DNA of 35,400 nt from Tannerellaceae bacterium (GTDB taxonomy: Bacteria > Bacteroidota > Bacteroidia > Bacteroidales > Tannerellaceae), in contig JAITVG010000229.1 in the NCBI GenBank assembly GCA_031285925.1, positions 1 to 35,400 of the forward strand, given 5' to 3'. A model generated the notes under the pieces. That model was not told the DNA's origin and did not search any database. It saw only the letters and a program-made list of their open reading frames with translations. The position numbers and the translations under genes were made by a program. Numbering within the stretch: position 1 is the first letter of the stretch; every line of letters begins with the position of its first letter. This document shows, one piece after another, positions 16,241 to 24,239 of this stretch.

Positions 16241-17896
16241 CTACTTCCTATCCTTGTCGCGTATTTCCACCCGCCGTATTTTTCCGCTGATCGTCTTCGG
16301 AAGTTCGTCCACGAACTCGATTACGCGCGGGTATTTGTACGGGGCGGTTACTTTCTTCACATGACTTTGAAGTTCCTTTACCAACTCTTCGCCGGCCTTG
16401 TCTTTGTATTCTTTCGACAGGATAATCGTTGCTTTCACGATTTGCCCGCGGATTTCATCCGGAACACCCGTAATGGCACATTCCACAACCGCCGGATGTG
16501 TCATCAGTGCACTTTCTACTTCAAACGGGCCGATACGGTAGCCGGAGCTTTTAATCACATCGTCCGTGCGACCGACAAACCAGAAATATCCGTCCTCATC
16601 GCGCCATGCCACGTCGCCGGTATGGTAGATGCCGTCGTAACAGGTAGCGTCCGTCAGCGCCTTGTCGCGATAATATTCCTTGAACAGTCCGAGAGGACGC
16701 CCGTTGGAATAGCGCACTACGATCTCGCCCTGCTCACCGTCTTCTGCCGGAGTACCGTCGCCCCGGAGCAGATCTACATCGTACTGCGGATTGACCTTGC
16801 CCATCGAACCCGGTTTCGGTTCAGTCCAGGGGAAAGTACATACGGTCAGGGTCGTTTCGGTCTGCCCGAAACCTTCCATCAGCTTGATCCCCGTCAATTT
16901 AAGAAAAGCCTCGAACACCGCCGGGTTCAGCGCTTCGCCGGCAATCGTGCAGTATTTCAGCGACGAAAGGTCGTACTTCGTCAGGTCTTCCCGTATCAGG
17001 AAGCGGAAGATCGTCGGGGGAGCGCAAAGAGAGGTGATGCCATATTCCTGTATCATCTGTAACATGTCTGCCGGATTGAATTTCTCATGGTCGTAAACGA
17101 ATACGGTTGCCCCGGCAATCCATTGCCCGTAGAGTTTTCCCCACACGGCTTTTCCCCATCCGGTATCGGCAATGGTCAGATGAAGGCTGTCTGAATGCAG
17201 GTTGTGCCAGTAGCTTCCGGTGGTGATATGCGCCAGAGGATAAGTGAAATCGTGCGCCACCATCTTGGGATTGCCCGTCGTGCCGGAAGTGAAATACATA
17301 AGTGAAATATCCTCATTCGTATTCACATTTTCCGGACGGGAGAAAGGCTGTGCGCTTTCGATCCCTTTATGAAAGTCGTTGAACCCTTCGGGTATTTCCG
17401 GGCCGATGGAAACCAATTGTGTTACAGTCGGCGATTCCGGCATTGCTTCCGTCACTTGCCGGGTAACGTTTTCTTCGCCCACGCAGACAATCATCTTTAT
17501 GTCCGCCGCATTGTTGCGGTATACAATATCTTTTTTAGTAAGCAAATGCGTGGCCGGAATAACGACAGCCCCAAGTTTATGCAGGGCAATTATCGAAAAC
17601 CAGAACTCATACCGGCGTTTCAGCACAAGCATCACCATGTCGCCCTTCCCGATGCCCAGCGAGCGGAAGTAGGAAGCAGTCCGGTCGGAATACTTTTTTA
17701 TATCCGCGAAAGAGAAATCTATATGTTCCCCCCGGTCGTTTGTCCAGCAGAGTGCCCGCTTGTCCGGGTCTTTTTCCGCCCATGCGTCTACCACGTCGTA
17801 TGCGTAATTGAAGTTTTCGGGAATATTTACTTTGAAATTAGCTGCGAAATCGTCCTGCGAAGCGAACGTTGTACGGTTTAAAAATCTATCTAACAT
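16241..17896 (-). CDS. AMP-forming acyl-CoA synthetase
   Basis: The 551-residue enzyme belongs to the ANL superfamily: it activates a carboxylic acid with ATP and transfers it to CoA. Motif A3/P-loop YFTSGTTGNPK is at 201-211. Motif A5 is FGQTETT. The hinge region includes HTGDVAWRDEDGYFWFVGR, followed by DDVIKSSGYRIGPFEVESAL, and the catalytic lysine is in LPKTISGKIRR close to the C-terminus. The length is typical of short- or medium-chain (ACSM-like) synthetases; the substrate cannot be fixed from sequence. It starts 4 bp after the XRE-cupin regulator stop, so the two are co-transcribed. It ends convergently 17 bp from tamL. Confidence 0.92.
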   Translation of the reverse strand: MLDRFLNRTTFASQDDFAANFKVNIPENFNYAYDVVDAWAEKDPDKRALCWTNDRGEHIDFSFADIKKYSDRTASYFRSLGIGKGDMVMLVLKRRYEFWFSIIALHKLGAVVIPATHLLTKKDIVYRNNAADIKMIVCVGEENVTRQVTEAMPESPTVTQLVSIGPEIPEGFNDFHKGIESAQPFSRPENVNTNEDISLMYFTSGTTGNPKMVAHDFTYPLAHITTGSYWHNLHSDSLHLTIADTGWGKAVWGKLYGQWIAGATVFVYDHEKFNPADMLQMIQEYGITSLCAPPTIFRFLIREDLTKYDLSSLKYCTIAGEALNPAVFEAFLKLTGIKLMEGFGQTETTLTVCTFPWTEPKPGSMGKVNPQYDVDLLRGDGTPAEDGEQGEIVVRYSNGRPLGLFKEYYRDKALTDATCYDGIYHTGDVAWRDEDGYFWFVGRTDDVIKSSGYRIGPFEVESALMTHPAVVECAITGVPDEIRGQIVKATIILSKEYKDKAGEELVKELQSHVKKVTAPYKYPRVIEFVDELPKTISGKIRRVEIRDKDRK

Positions 17897-17900
17897 ATTA

Positions 17901-18455
17901 TTATAGTATGATTGCTAAAAATTTAACTTCCTGACTGTCCAAAGCCTTCATCCCGTGAGGCAGTTCCGAATTGAAATAGATGCTGTCGCCGGCTTCCAGT
18001 ATCAGGTCTTTCCCGCTGATCTGCAACAGCAGCCGGCCGCTGATCACCATATTATATTCCTGTCCCTGATGTGAATTGAGATTTACAGGCTCGCCCTCGG
18101 GCTTGGGATGTACGGTCACCAAGAACGGATCGGCCTTTCGCCCGGCAAAACCTGCCGCAAGCGACTGATATTTGTAGGCTTTGGTACGTTCCACCGCGAT
18201 ACCTTTCCCGCGGCGGGTAATAAAATAAGAACTCATTTTAGGCTCGTTGCCAAACATTAACGTGGTCAGTTCCACACCAAAAGCCTGCGATATCCGGTGC
18301 AGGATACTTACGGAAATATCAACCGTACCGCTTTCCATCTTCAAGTATTCTTCCTTACTCAGATGCGCTTCGCGCGCCATCTCTTCCGGAGATAATTCCA
18401 ATGCGTCGCGCAATCCGGCAAGGCGATCGGCAATCTGTTTAATCTGTTCGTTCAT
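17901..18455 (-). CDS. XRE-family regulator with C-terminal cupin
   Basis: The 184-residue protein has an N-terminal helix-turn-helix (about residues 6-65, including SPEEMAREAHLSKEEYLKME). A C-terminal cupin beta-barrel (about 105-184) carries NLNSHQGQEYNMVISGRLLL and an LEAGDSIYFNSELPHGM segment, where the His/Glu positions can hold a metal or ligand. It is the first gene of a two-gene operon with the acyl-CoA synthetase and probably senses a related metabolite or acyl compound. The DNA-binding plus cupin architecture is clear; the ligand is unknown. Confidence 0.92.
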   Translation of the reverse strand: MNEQIKQIADRLAGLRDALELSPEEMAREAHLSKEEYLKMESGTVDISVSILHRISQAFGVELTTLMFGNEPKMSSYFITRRGKGIAVERTKAYKYQSLAAGFAGRKADPFLVTVHPKPEGEPVNLNSHQGQEYNMVISGRLLLQISGKDLILEAGDSIYFNSELPHGMKALDSQEVKFLAIIL

Positions 18456-18491
18456 TTGCAGTGATTTATTATATTAATAATTTTCCAAGCA

Positions 18492-18499
18492 CAAATATA
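18492..18499 (-). promoter_or_regulatory. -7 element for the XRE-cupin/acyl-CoA synthetase operon
   Basis: On the minus strand TATATTTG matches TAnnTTTG exactly, 36 bases before the ATG at 18455. A TTG lies 15 bases further upstream, slightly too close for a typical -33 element. Confidence 0.6.
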
Positions 18500-18625
18500 G
18501 AATAAAGATTCTTTCAATTTTTCACCTCTCCTTTCAATCCGCCGGATCTACCCGGAAATTTTAACTAAAACAACAGCATGAATGCCTGCCTTTTTCCCGC
18601 TTTTTTCTCGCCTGCTTACAATTTG

Positions 18626-18712
18626 AAACACAGAGGCAAAGAGATACGTTTTTTTTATTATTCTGATAATGAGCAAAATAAAAAATTCCGTATCCGCTGT
18701 GCCTCTGTGTTT
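18626..18712. repeat. long hairpin of the CACAGAGGC family
   Basis: AAACACAGAGGC (18626-18637) is a perfect inverted repeat of GCCTCTGTGTTT (18701-18712). Pairing continues inward with GATACG and CGTATC. The same AAACACAGAGGCA core occurs at about 12815-12827, so this is a second copy of a dispersed palindromic sequence. Confidence 0.65.
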
Positions 18713-18853
18713 AATCCCCCTCTTCACGGAGTAAAAAATGAAAAGCCGGCAAAAAAAGAGCGAAAAAGAAGCTTTTCCACCCTGTTTTTTGCCTTTCGGC
18801 GCCTAAAAAAAACGAAAAATGAAAAAAAGCGTAACTGCGGATGCCGGAAGGCT

Positions 18854-18971
18854 GTTAAACAGCGTGAATCCGTTGTTTAACGCACCCTCCCCTGCCGTTA
18901 AACAGCGAGAAGTATCGGAGTGTACACAGGGATTTGCCGCGTTTAACAACTTTTTCGGCCGTGCTTAACAC
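18854..18971. repeat. cluster of GTTAAAC / GTTTAAC words
   Basis: GTTAAACAGCG occurs exactly twice (18854-18864 and 18897-18907). Inverted GTTTAAC occurs at 18875-18881 and 18941-18947, with a variant GCTTAAC at 18963-18969. The alternating orientation makes several possible small dyads. A protein-binding cluster or decayed repeat is possible. Confidence 0.45.
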
Positions 18972-19040
18972 GGAGGTCTTTTTGCCTGCGCCGGAGAAAT
19001 CGAAAACGGAGATTTACGTGCCGATAGAATAGCAACCGGC

Positions 19041-19685
19041 TTACTTCGACCACTCTAAGTAGTCATCGAACGTACGCTGTTCAAAGTTTGGAATAACAGT
19101 ATGCACCCTGTCTTTCAGCGTTTCCGCGGGATTACTTGTAGAAAGCCCTATCACGCGCATACCGGCTGCATTGCCTGCCGCTATTCCGGCAAAGGAATCT
19201 TCAAACACGAGGCATTGACCGGGAGATACTCCCAGGTCGGAAGCGGCAAGCAGGTAGCACATCGGGGCGGGCTTTCCTGCGGTAATCCTGTCGGCCGTAA
19301 CTACCGTATCGAACAATTCCTTCATTTCGTACATCTCAAAAGCGCGCTCGATCTTCCATTGGGCGGAACTTGTAACCAGTCCCACCACTACACCTTCCGA
19401 ACGGATCAATTTCAGGAACTCGAATGAACCCGGCATCAGCGGCATGGGCATAATCCGCTCGAACGCTTCGGCTTCCCGCCTTACTCTTTGTTGAAATTCC
19501 TCCGGATAAACGGAAAACCATTCCTGCATGATATGCTCCATGGTAGTTCCCTTTATCAAATCTGCAAAATCGGGAATGTCCAGACCGTAGCGCTCAACAG
19601 CTTCGTTCCAATACACGTCGTAGACCGGTTCCGTATCTACAATTACACCATCGAAATCAAATAGTGCGATTTTCCTGTTTTCCAT
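19041..19685 (-). CDS. HAD-superfamily phosphatase / beta-phosphoglucomutase-like
   Basis: The 214-residue protein has HAD motif I FDFDGVIVDTEP (nucleophile Asp10, acid Asp12), motif II in LVTSSAQWKIERAF, motif III lysine in ITAGKPAP, and motif IV in LVFEDSFAGIAAG. The helical cap between motifs I and II (about 15-80) places it in the subfamily of beta-phosphoglucomutases and phosphoglycolate or sugar-phosphate phosphatases. The frame is open for 31 more codons upstream (to 19778), but MENRKIALFDFDG at 19685 is the natural start because motif I normally lies within the first 15 residues. The substrate is unknown. Confidence 0.9.
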   Translation of the reverse strand: MENRKIALFDFDGVIVDTEPVYDVYWNEAVERYGLDIPDFADLIKGTTMEHIMQEWFSVYPEEFQQRVRREAEAFERIMPMPLMPGSFEFLKLIRSEGVVVGLVTSSAQWKIERAFEMYEMKELFDTVVTADRITAGKPAPMCYLLAASDLGVSPGQCLVFEDSFAGIAAGNAAGMRVIGLSTSNPAETLKDRVHTVIPNFEQRTFDDYLEWSK

Positions 19686-19752
19686 TATCTTTTTCTGTAT
19701 GAATTCAGGGGCGAAGTTAAGGCGAAATATTAAACTGAGAAAAATTAGAAGC

Positions 19753-19768
19753 TTTTTATCTAAGTTTG
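19753..19768 (+). promoter_or_regulatory. first copy of a duplicated 16-bp promoter sequence
   Basis: TTTTTATCTAAGTTTG contains TAAGTTTG (19761-19768), an exact TAnnTTTG match. The identical 16-mer recurs at 19929-19944. A 9-bp inverted repeat TAGTCTTCA / TGAAGACTA (19770-19778 and 19793-19801) lies just downstream and may be an operator or attenuator arm. Confidence 0.45.
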
Positions 19769-19806
19769 TAGTCTTCATTGAAAACTAAAAAATTGAAGAC
19801 TAAATT

Positions 19807-19983
19807 ATGAAGACTATCCAAACAGATTTGCAGAGTGGCCTGATTATTCCGGGCGAATATGAGTCCGGCACCTTCCGATTTCTCTACAAAACTTTGATTT
19901 TCTTATCCGACGCGCTTATAAATCGCTATTTTTATCTAAGTTTGCCGGATACCATTCAAGAGAAGAAAGATGAAAAAGATTAA
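19807..19983 (+). CDS. possible small protein, 58 residues
   Basis: A frame starts at ATG 19807, 39 bases after an exact -7 element, and runs 58 codons to TAA at 19981-19983 (MKTIQTDLQSGLIIPGEYES and onward, ending EKKDEKD). It overlaps the next gene start by 14 bases. A central hydrophobic segment around FLYKTLIFLSDALI is short. It contains the second promoter copy, so it may be only a chance frame. No family is recognised. Confidence 0.25.
   Translation: MKTIQTDLQSGLIIPGEYESGTFRFLYKTLIFLSDALINRYFYLSLPDTIQEKKDEKD
19929..19944 (+). promoter_or_regulatory. second copy of the 16-bp promoter sequence
   Basis: The same TTTTTATCTAAGTTTG ends 25 bases before the ATG at 19970. It is the likely promoter of the four-gene run from 19970 to 23879. 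Confidence 0.6.
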
Positions 19984-20191
19984 TATCACAAGTTTTGTGT
20001 TACTGGCTTATCTGATTGTGATGAGTGTGATCGGCTGGCCGGGAAGAATCGGCGCCAAGTTGGCGTACAGCGATTATTATTGTATGATCGGCGCCACTTT
20101 GCTTGTTATCGTGTTGTTGCGTCTGGTTCAAATCCGGCGTTTGAAAGTGAGAAAAAAAGAAAAAGAAAATAACAACAGTTATGAACATTAA
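19970..20191 (+). CDS. small two-helix membrane protein
   Basis: The 73-residue protein has two transmembrane segments (about 7-24, SFVLLAYLIVMSVIGW, and 36-52, YYCMIGATLLVIVLLRLV). A charged cytoplasmic tail follows (RRLKVRKKEKENNN). Its last 11 bases overlap the start of the Smr gene (ATGAACATTAA at 20181-20191), so the two are translationally coupled. No function is known to me; conserved linkage with the Smr protein would be informative. Confidence 0.75.
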   Translation: MKKINITSFVLLAYLIVMSVIGWPGRIGAKLAYSDYYCMIGATLLVIVLLRLVQIRRLKVRKKEKENNNSYEH

Positions 20192-21230
20192 AACAGGCGA
20201 TAAAGTCCGGTTCCTTAATTCTGTCGGCGGAGGAATCGTTCGCAGCTTCAGAGGGAAAGATCAGGTTTTGATTGAGGATGAAGACGGTTTTGAAATACCG
20301 GCGCTGATCCGGGAGTGCGTGGTGATAGAAGAAAACACGTCGCAGGTACAAAAGAAAAAACAGGCGCCGCCACAGCCTCCTGTCGCTGTCGCACCGCCCG
20401 AACCGAAAGAATTGCCCGTAGTGGAAACCCCCGAAGGAGAACGATTGAATGTATCGCTGGCCTTTCTGCCGGTCGATCCCAAAACTTTTACGCAAAGCGG
20501 CTATGAAGCCTACCTAATCAACGACAGCAACTACTTCCTGTTCTACAACTACATGAACCGCCGGCATAACAGCTGGTACAGCCGCTCCAGTGGAACCGTC
20601 GAACCCAATACGCGCATATTCATGGAAGAGTTCGGCAAGGAGGATTTGAATGAACTGGAAAGGATATGTATTCAGTTTATTGCCTTCAAGAAAGATAAGC
20701 CTTATTCGCTGAAGAATGCGGTTTCCGTGGAGTTGCAACCGGACACGGTCAAGTTTTATAAAATCCATTGCTTCACGGCCAATGATTTCTTTGATGAAGA
20801 CGCACTGGTATTTCCGGTAGTGCGCAACGATATTCCCGAAAGGGAGTTGTTGGTCTCCGCCGCCGATATTCAGGAAGCGATGCTGCAAAAAGCAAAGGCC
20901 GACCGCACAATGCCCCGCCCTGTTCAAAAAAAGAAACAGCCGGACAACCCGGTCGTAGAAGTGGATTTGCACATCAACCAACTGTTGGACACGACCGCCG
21001 GCATGAGCAATTCCGACATGCTCAACTACCAGTTGGATAAATTCCGCGAAACCCTCTCCGCCTGCGCTTCGCGAAAAGGGCAAAAGATCGTTTTCATCCA
21101 CGGGAAGGGCGACGGAGTGCTGCGCAAGGCGATCGAAACCGAATTGAAAACAACGTACAGGAATTATTCTTACCAGGATGCCTCCTTCCGTGAATACGGA
21201 TTCGGGGCGACGATGGTGACGATCAGATAA
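20181..21230 (+). CDS. DUF2027 protein with C-terminal Smr domain
   Basis: The 349-residue protein has an N-terminal beta-rich region (about 1-50, TGDKVRFLNSVGGGIVRSF). A Pro-rich linker covers about 55-80, and a DUF2027-type middle domain about 85-245. The C-terminal Smr domain (about 255-349) has the VDLHI opening and HGKGDGVLRKA from His307. Smr domains are nicking or RNA/ribosome-associated nucleases in MutS2 and related proteins. The TGX-like loop (HGKGDG) is present; catalytic competence is inference. It overlaps the upstream small membrane-protein gene by 11 bases and is one base from the CYTH gene. Confidence 0.9.
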   Translation: MNIKTGDKVRFLNSVGGGIVRSFRGKDQVLIEDEDGFEIPALIRECVVIEENTSQVQKKKQAPPQPPVAVAPPEPKELPVVETPEGERLNVSLAFLPVDPKTFTQSGYEAYLINDSNYFLFYNYMNRRHNSWYSRSSGTVEPNTRIFMEEFGKEDLNELERICIQFIAFKKDKPYSLKNAVSVELQPDTVKFYKIHCFTANDFFDEDALVFPVVRNDIPERELLVSAADIQEAMLQKAKADRTMPRPVQKKKQPDNPVVEVDLHINQLLDTTAGMSNSDMLNYQLDKFRETLSACASRKGQKIVFIHGKGDGVLRKAIETELKTTYRNYSYQDASFREYGFGATMVTIR

Positions 21231-21231
21231 C

Positions 21232-21702
21232 ATGAAGGAAATCGAACGAAAATTTCTGGTAACGGGGGACTTCCGCGAAAATATGCTCCAATCGGAGCGC
21301 TTCGTGCAAGGGTATATTTGTGCCCAACCGGAGAAAACCGTGCGTGTACGCATGGCCGGGCGCAAAGGATTTCTTACGATCAAAGGGGCTTCCGACGAAA
21401 AGGGATTGAGCCGGTTTGAATTTGAAAGGGAAATCTCGCCGGGCGAAGCCGAAGAACTGTTCAAACTATGCGAACCCGGCATGATCGAAAAAGTGAGACA
21501 CCAGGTAAAAGAAGGAAACCACGTCTGGGAAGTCGATATATTCCACGGAGCAAATGAAGGCCTGGTATTGGCCGAAATCGAACTGCAATCCGAGGACGAA
21601 TCTTTTGAATTGCCCGCCTGGATCGGTAAAGAAGTGACGGGCGACAGGAGGTACTACAATTCAATGCTTGCCAAACATCCTTTTTCTCTCCGAAAAGAAT
21701 AA
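21232..21702 (+). CDS. CYTH-domain triphosphate hydrolase-like protein
   Basis: The 156-residue protein begins MKEIERKFLV, the ExExK signature of CYTH enzymes that bind metal and triphosphate in a tunnel of beta-strands. Further strands contain VRVRMAGRKGFLTIKG, FEFEREIS, VWEVDIFHG and LAEIELQSEDE, the charged residues expected to line the tunnel. Known relatives are inorganic tripolyphosphatases, thiamine triphosphatases and class IV adenylate cyclases. The short length and bacterial context favour triphosphatase. Its ATG is one base after the Smr stop. Confidence 0.92.
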   Translation: MKEIERKFLVTGDFRENMLQSERFVQGYICAQPEKTVRVRMAGRKGFLTIKGASDEKGLSRFEFEREISPGEAEELFKLCEPGMIEKVRHQVKEGNHVWEVDIFHGANEGLVLAEIELQSEDESFELPAWIGKEVTGDRRYYNSMLAKHPFSLRKE

Positions 21703-21719
21703 AAAAACAATACATAACC

Positions 21720-23879
21720 ATGAAGAAAATCATTTTATTACTCGCCGCAGCAATCCTTTCACTGCCTGTCGCAGCCGACGAAGGCATGTGGATGCTGTCC
21801 CTGCTTAAACAGCAAAAGTATGCCGACATGCAACGCCTCGGCCTGAACCTGAGCGCGGAAGACCTTTACAGTCCTGACGCTTCTTCGCTGAAGGACGCCG
21901 TTGTTCATTTCGACGGGGGATGCACCGCAGAGGTCGTTTCGTCTGCCGGCCTGCTCCTTACCAACCATCATTGCGGGTACGATCAGATCCAGCAACACAG
22001 CACGGTGGAAAACGATTATCTGACCAACGGCTTTTGGGCAACTTCCCGCGAGAAGGAATTGCCTAATCCGGGATTGGCCGTCACCTTCATCGAAGCGATA
22101 GACGACGTGACGGACTATGTGAAGAAAGAACTGGAAAAGGATACCGATCCGAACAGCATGAATTATCTCTCCCCGCTTTATCTTAACAACCTGGCCAAAG
22201 CAAAGGCGGGAGAAGCCTTTTTGCAGAACAATCCGGGAATGTCGGTCGAGATTCGCGCGTTCTATGGCGGCAATCAATATTATATGTTCACGAAAAAAAC
22301 CTATTCTGACGTCCGTTTGGTGGGCGCTCCGCCTTCTTCCATCGGTAAATTCGGCGCGGATACCGACAACTGGACATGGCCTCGCCACACGGGCGATTTC
22401 TCCGTGTTCCGTATTTACGCCGACGCCAACGGCAATCCTGCCCCGTATGCCGAAACCAACGTACCTTTGCATCCGAAGAAATGGTTGAAAATATCGCTGA
22501 AGGGAGTGGGGGAGAATGATTTTGCCATGATGATAGGCTTCCCGGGGGCGACAAAGAAGTATTACACCTCATGGGAAGTTGAAGAACGGCGCAACATTGA
22601 TAACGCAGTGCGCATAAATATGCGCGAACTTCGCCAGCGCGTTATGCTCGACGAAATGTTGAAGGATCCCGAAATACGCATCCGCTATTCCGCGAAATAC
22701 GCCGCCTCGACCAATGCTTACAAGAATGCCATCGGAAGCAACTGGGCGATCGACAAGAGAAACTTCGAGCAGGTGAAAAGAGAAGAACAGGAACATTTGG
22801 CGGCCTGGGCAAAAGCCGCCGGAAAGACGGAATATCCGGACGCCCTGAAGGCGATGGAGAAGATAGTGAGCGACCGCAAAGACCTCCGCTACCGGCTGTG
22901 GATGTTGGACGAAGGCATCATGCGCAGCATTGAGTTTGCACAAGCCCCGGTTAAAACGGATGACTTGGCCGAAGCGATAAAAAACAAAGACAAAACGGAG
23001 CTGAGCAAGCAGTTGGCAGTTCCGGAAACGGCTTATCGCCGGTTTGCCGATAAGGATTATTCGCCGGAGGTGGATAAAAAGATCGCGAAAGCGATGCTTG
23101 CGGAGTACCGCAGATTAATTCCCGCCACATCCCAACCGGCTTATTTTGCCGAAATAGATAAACGTTTCAAAGGCAATACCGATCTATTTATCGATCACCT
23201 GTTCGACAATTCCATCTACGGAAGCGACGCCAACTTCAACCGCTTCAAGAGCCGTCCGTCGGTCAAAGCACTGAAAGAAGACCCCATGATCCTGTTTGCG
23301 CAATCCATAGCAGAAGAATATAAGGCATTGAATCAGGCCTTGCAGGGTTTCAACGCCGCTTATGCCAGCGCCCATCGCTCCTACGTGAAAGGCTTGCTGG
23401 AAATGGAAAAGGGAAAAATGAACTTCCCCGATGCCAATTCAACCATGCGCCTCACTTATGGCCAGGTAAAGGGATATGCACCCCGCGACGCCGTTTACTA
23501 CAACGCGCAAACAACGCTGGAAGGCGTAATGGAAAAGGAAGATCCGGAGAATTGGGAATTTGTAGTGCCCGAAAAGCTGAAAGAACTGTACCGCGCCAAA
23601 GATTTCGGTCGCTATCAAACGGCCGACGGCCGGATGCCCGTGGCATTTGCGGCAACAACACACTCCACAGGCGGCAATTCGGGAAGCCCGGTGTTGAACG
23701 CCGACGGCGAACTTGTCGGCATTAACTTCGACCGCAACTGGGAAGGTGTAGGCGGAGATATCCAATACCTCCCCGACTATCAGCGAAGCATCATCGTGGA
23801 TATCCGCTACGTACTGTTCATTATGGACAAATATGCCGGGGCAGGCTATTTGCTGAATGAAATGGAATTGGTGGAATAA
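21720..23879 (+). CDS. S46-family dipeptidyl-peptidase, DPP11-like (Asp/Glu-specific)
   Basis: The 719-residue serine exopeptidase has a signal peptide (MKKIILLLAAAILSLPVAAD). The triad reads His84 in LLTNHHCGYDQ, Asp226 in PRHTGDFSVF and Ser654 in GGNSGSPV. The residue 18 positions after the serine is Arg672 (INFDRNWEG). In this family, as I recall it, Arg at this place marks DPP11 (Asp/Glu at P1) while Gly marks DPP7 (hydrophobic P1). It should release dipeptides in the periplasm for peptide-fermenting growth. It lies 17 bp after the CYTH gene and is followed by the 42-bp repeat array. Confidence 0.93.
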   Translation: MKKIILLLAAAILSLPVAADEGMWMLSLLKQQKYADMQRLGLNLSAEDLYSPDASSLKDAVVHFDGGCTAEVVSSAGLLLTNHHCGYDQIQQHSTVENDYLTNGFWATSREKELPNPGLAVTFIEAIDDVTDYVKKELEKDTDPNSMNYLSPLYLNNLAKAKAGEAFLQNNPGMSVEIRAFYGGNQYYMFTKKTYSDVRLVGAPPSSIGKFGADTDNWTWPRHTGDFSVFRIYADANGNPAPYAETNVPLHPKKWLKISLKGVGENDFAMMIGFPGATKKYYTSWEVEERRNIDNAVRINMRELRQRVMLDEMLKDPEIRIRYSAKYAASTNAYKNAIGSNWAIDKRNFEQVKREEQEHLAAWAKAAGKTEYPDALKAMEKIVSDRKDLRYRLWMLDEGIMRSIEFAQAPVKTDDLAEAIKNKDKTELSKQLAVPETAYRRFADKDYSPEVDKKIAKAMLAEYRRLIPATSQPAYFAEIDKRFKGNTDLFIDHLFDNSIYGSDANFNRFKSRPSVKALKEDPMILFAQSIAEEYKALNQALQGFNAAYASAHRSYVKGLLEMEKGKMNFPDANSTMRLTYGQVKGYAPRDAVYYNAQTTLEGVMEKEDPENWEFVVPEKLKELYRAKDFGRYQTADGRMPVAFAATTHSTGGNSGSPVLNADGELVGINFDRNWEGVGGDIQYLPDYQRSIIVDIRYVLFIMDKYAGAGYLLNEMELVE

Positions 23880-23910
23880 ATACAGGGGAAAAAAGGGCTG
23901 ACACTACTTG

Positions 23911-24094
23911 CAGCCCGGGCTGCAACCTGTTCCGAGGCCTCGGAAATACTTTCAGCCCGGGCTGCAACCTGTTTCGAGGCTTCGGAAGTACTTTCAGCCC
24001 GGGCTGCAACCTGTTTCGAGGCTTCGGAAGTACTTTCAGCCCGGGCTGAAACCTGTTTCGAGGCCTCGGAAGTACTTTCGCCCCGGGGCGAAAG
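23911..24094 (+). repeat. tandem 42-bp palindromic repeat, four copies plus a variant
   Basis: Units start at 23911, 23953, 23995 and 24037, with a fifth partial one at 24079; the period is exactly 42 bp. Each starts with the 12-bp palindrome CAGCCCGGGCTG. In the fifth copy this becomes CGCCCCGGGGCG, still a perfect palindrome, and extends to CTTTCGCCCC/GGGGCGAAAG. A second dyad, TTCCGAGGCCTCGGAA (23930-23945), is perfect in copy 1; in copies 2-4 changes leave G-U pairs in plus-strand RNA. There are no unique spacers, so it is not CRISPR. It lies 31 bases after the DPP11-like stop, where a 3' UTR would be. Confidence 0.85.
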
Positions 24095-24134
24095 ATGTTA
24101 TTTAATTTTTTTCTACCTCTCCATTATAATCGGA

Positions 24135-24142
24135 AATATTTG
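24135..24142 (+). promoter_or_regulatory. weak -7 candidate for the oxidoreductase gene
   Basis: AATATTTG matches TAnnTTTG at seven of eight positions, about 98 bases upstream of the ATG at 24240. It is the best match in the region between the repeat array and the gene. Confidence 0.3.
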
Positions 24143-24239
24143 CGTTCCTTTATAGTCTGAAAAGCCTGCCGGGAGCGAAACAAAGCGGATGCTCTTCTTT
24201 TTTGCCCGAACAAAATATACTTACTTAATATATTCTCAC

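Larger units (their letters stand above)
18500..19040. other. 540-base non-coding stretch with two repeat families
   Basis: It lies between the start of the XRE-cupin operon and the 3' end of the HAD gene. A 100-codon reading frame at 18578-18880 is rejected because it is extremely Lys/Arg-rich and crosses a hairpin. The stretch contains the CACAGAGGC hairpin (18626-18712) and a cluster of GTTAAAC/GTTTAAC words (18854-18971). Nothing else is assignable. Confidence 0.7.

Noticed and set aside
16154-17062. 302-residue plus-strand frame
   Set aside because: It is antisense to the acyl-CoA synthetase and overlaps the end of tamL; no domain is recognisable.
18578-18880. 100-residue plus-strand frame
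   Set aside because: Extreme Lys/Arg/Phe composition, and it spans a palindromic repeat; no domain or start context supports it.
20514-21482. 322-residue minus-strand frame
   Set aside because: It is antisense to the Smr and CYTH genes, which have clear motifs.
21759-22472. 237-residue minus-strand frame
   Set aside because: It is a shadow of the S46 peptidase.
23911-24094. CRISPR array
   Set aside because: The repeats are directly adjacent with no unique spacers, and no cas gene is nearby.
23908-24105. A 65-residue protein made of 14-residue repeats
   Set aside because: The 42-bp period automatically keeps frames open on both strands. The palindromes and the compensated variant point to structure, not coding.
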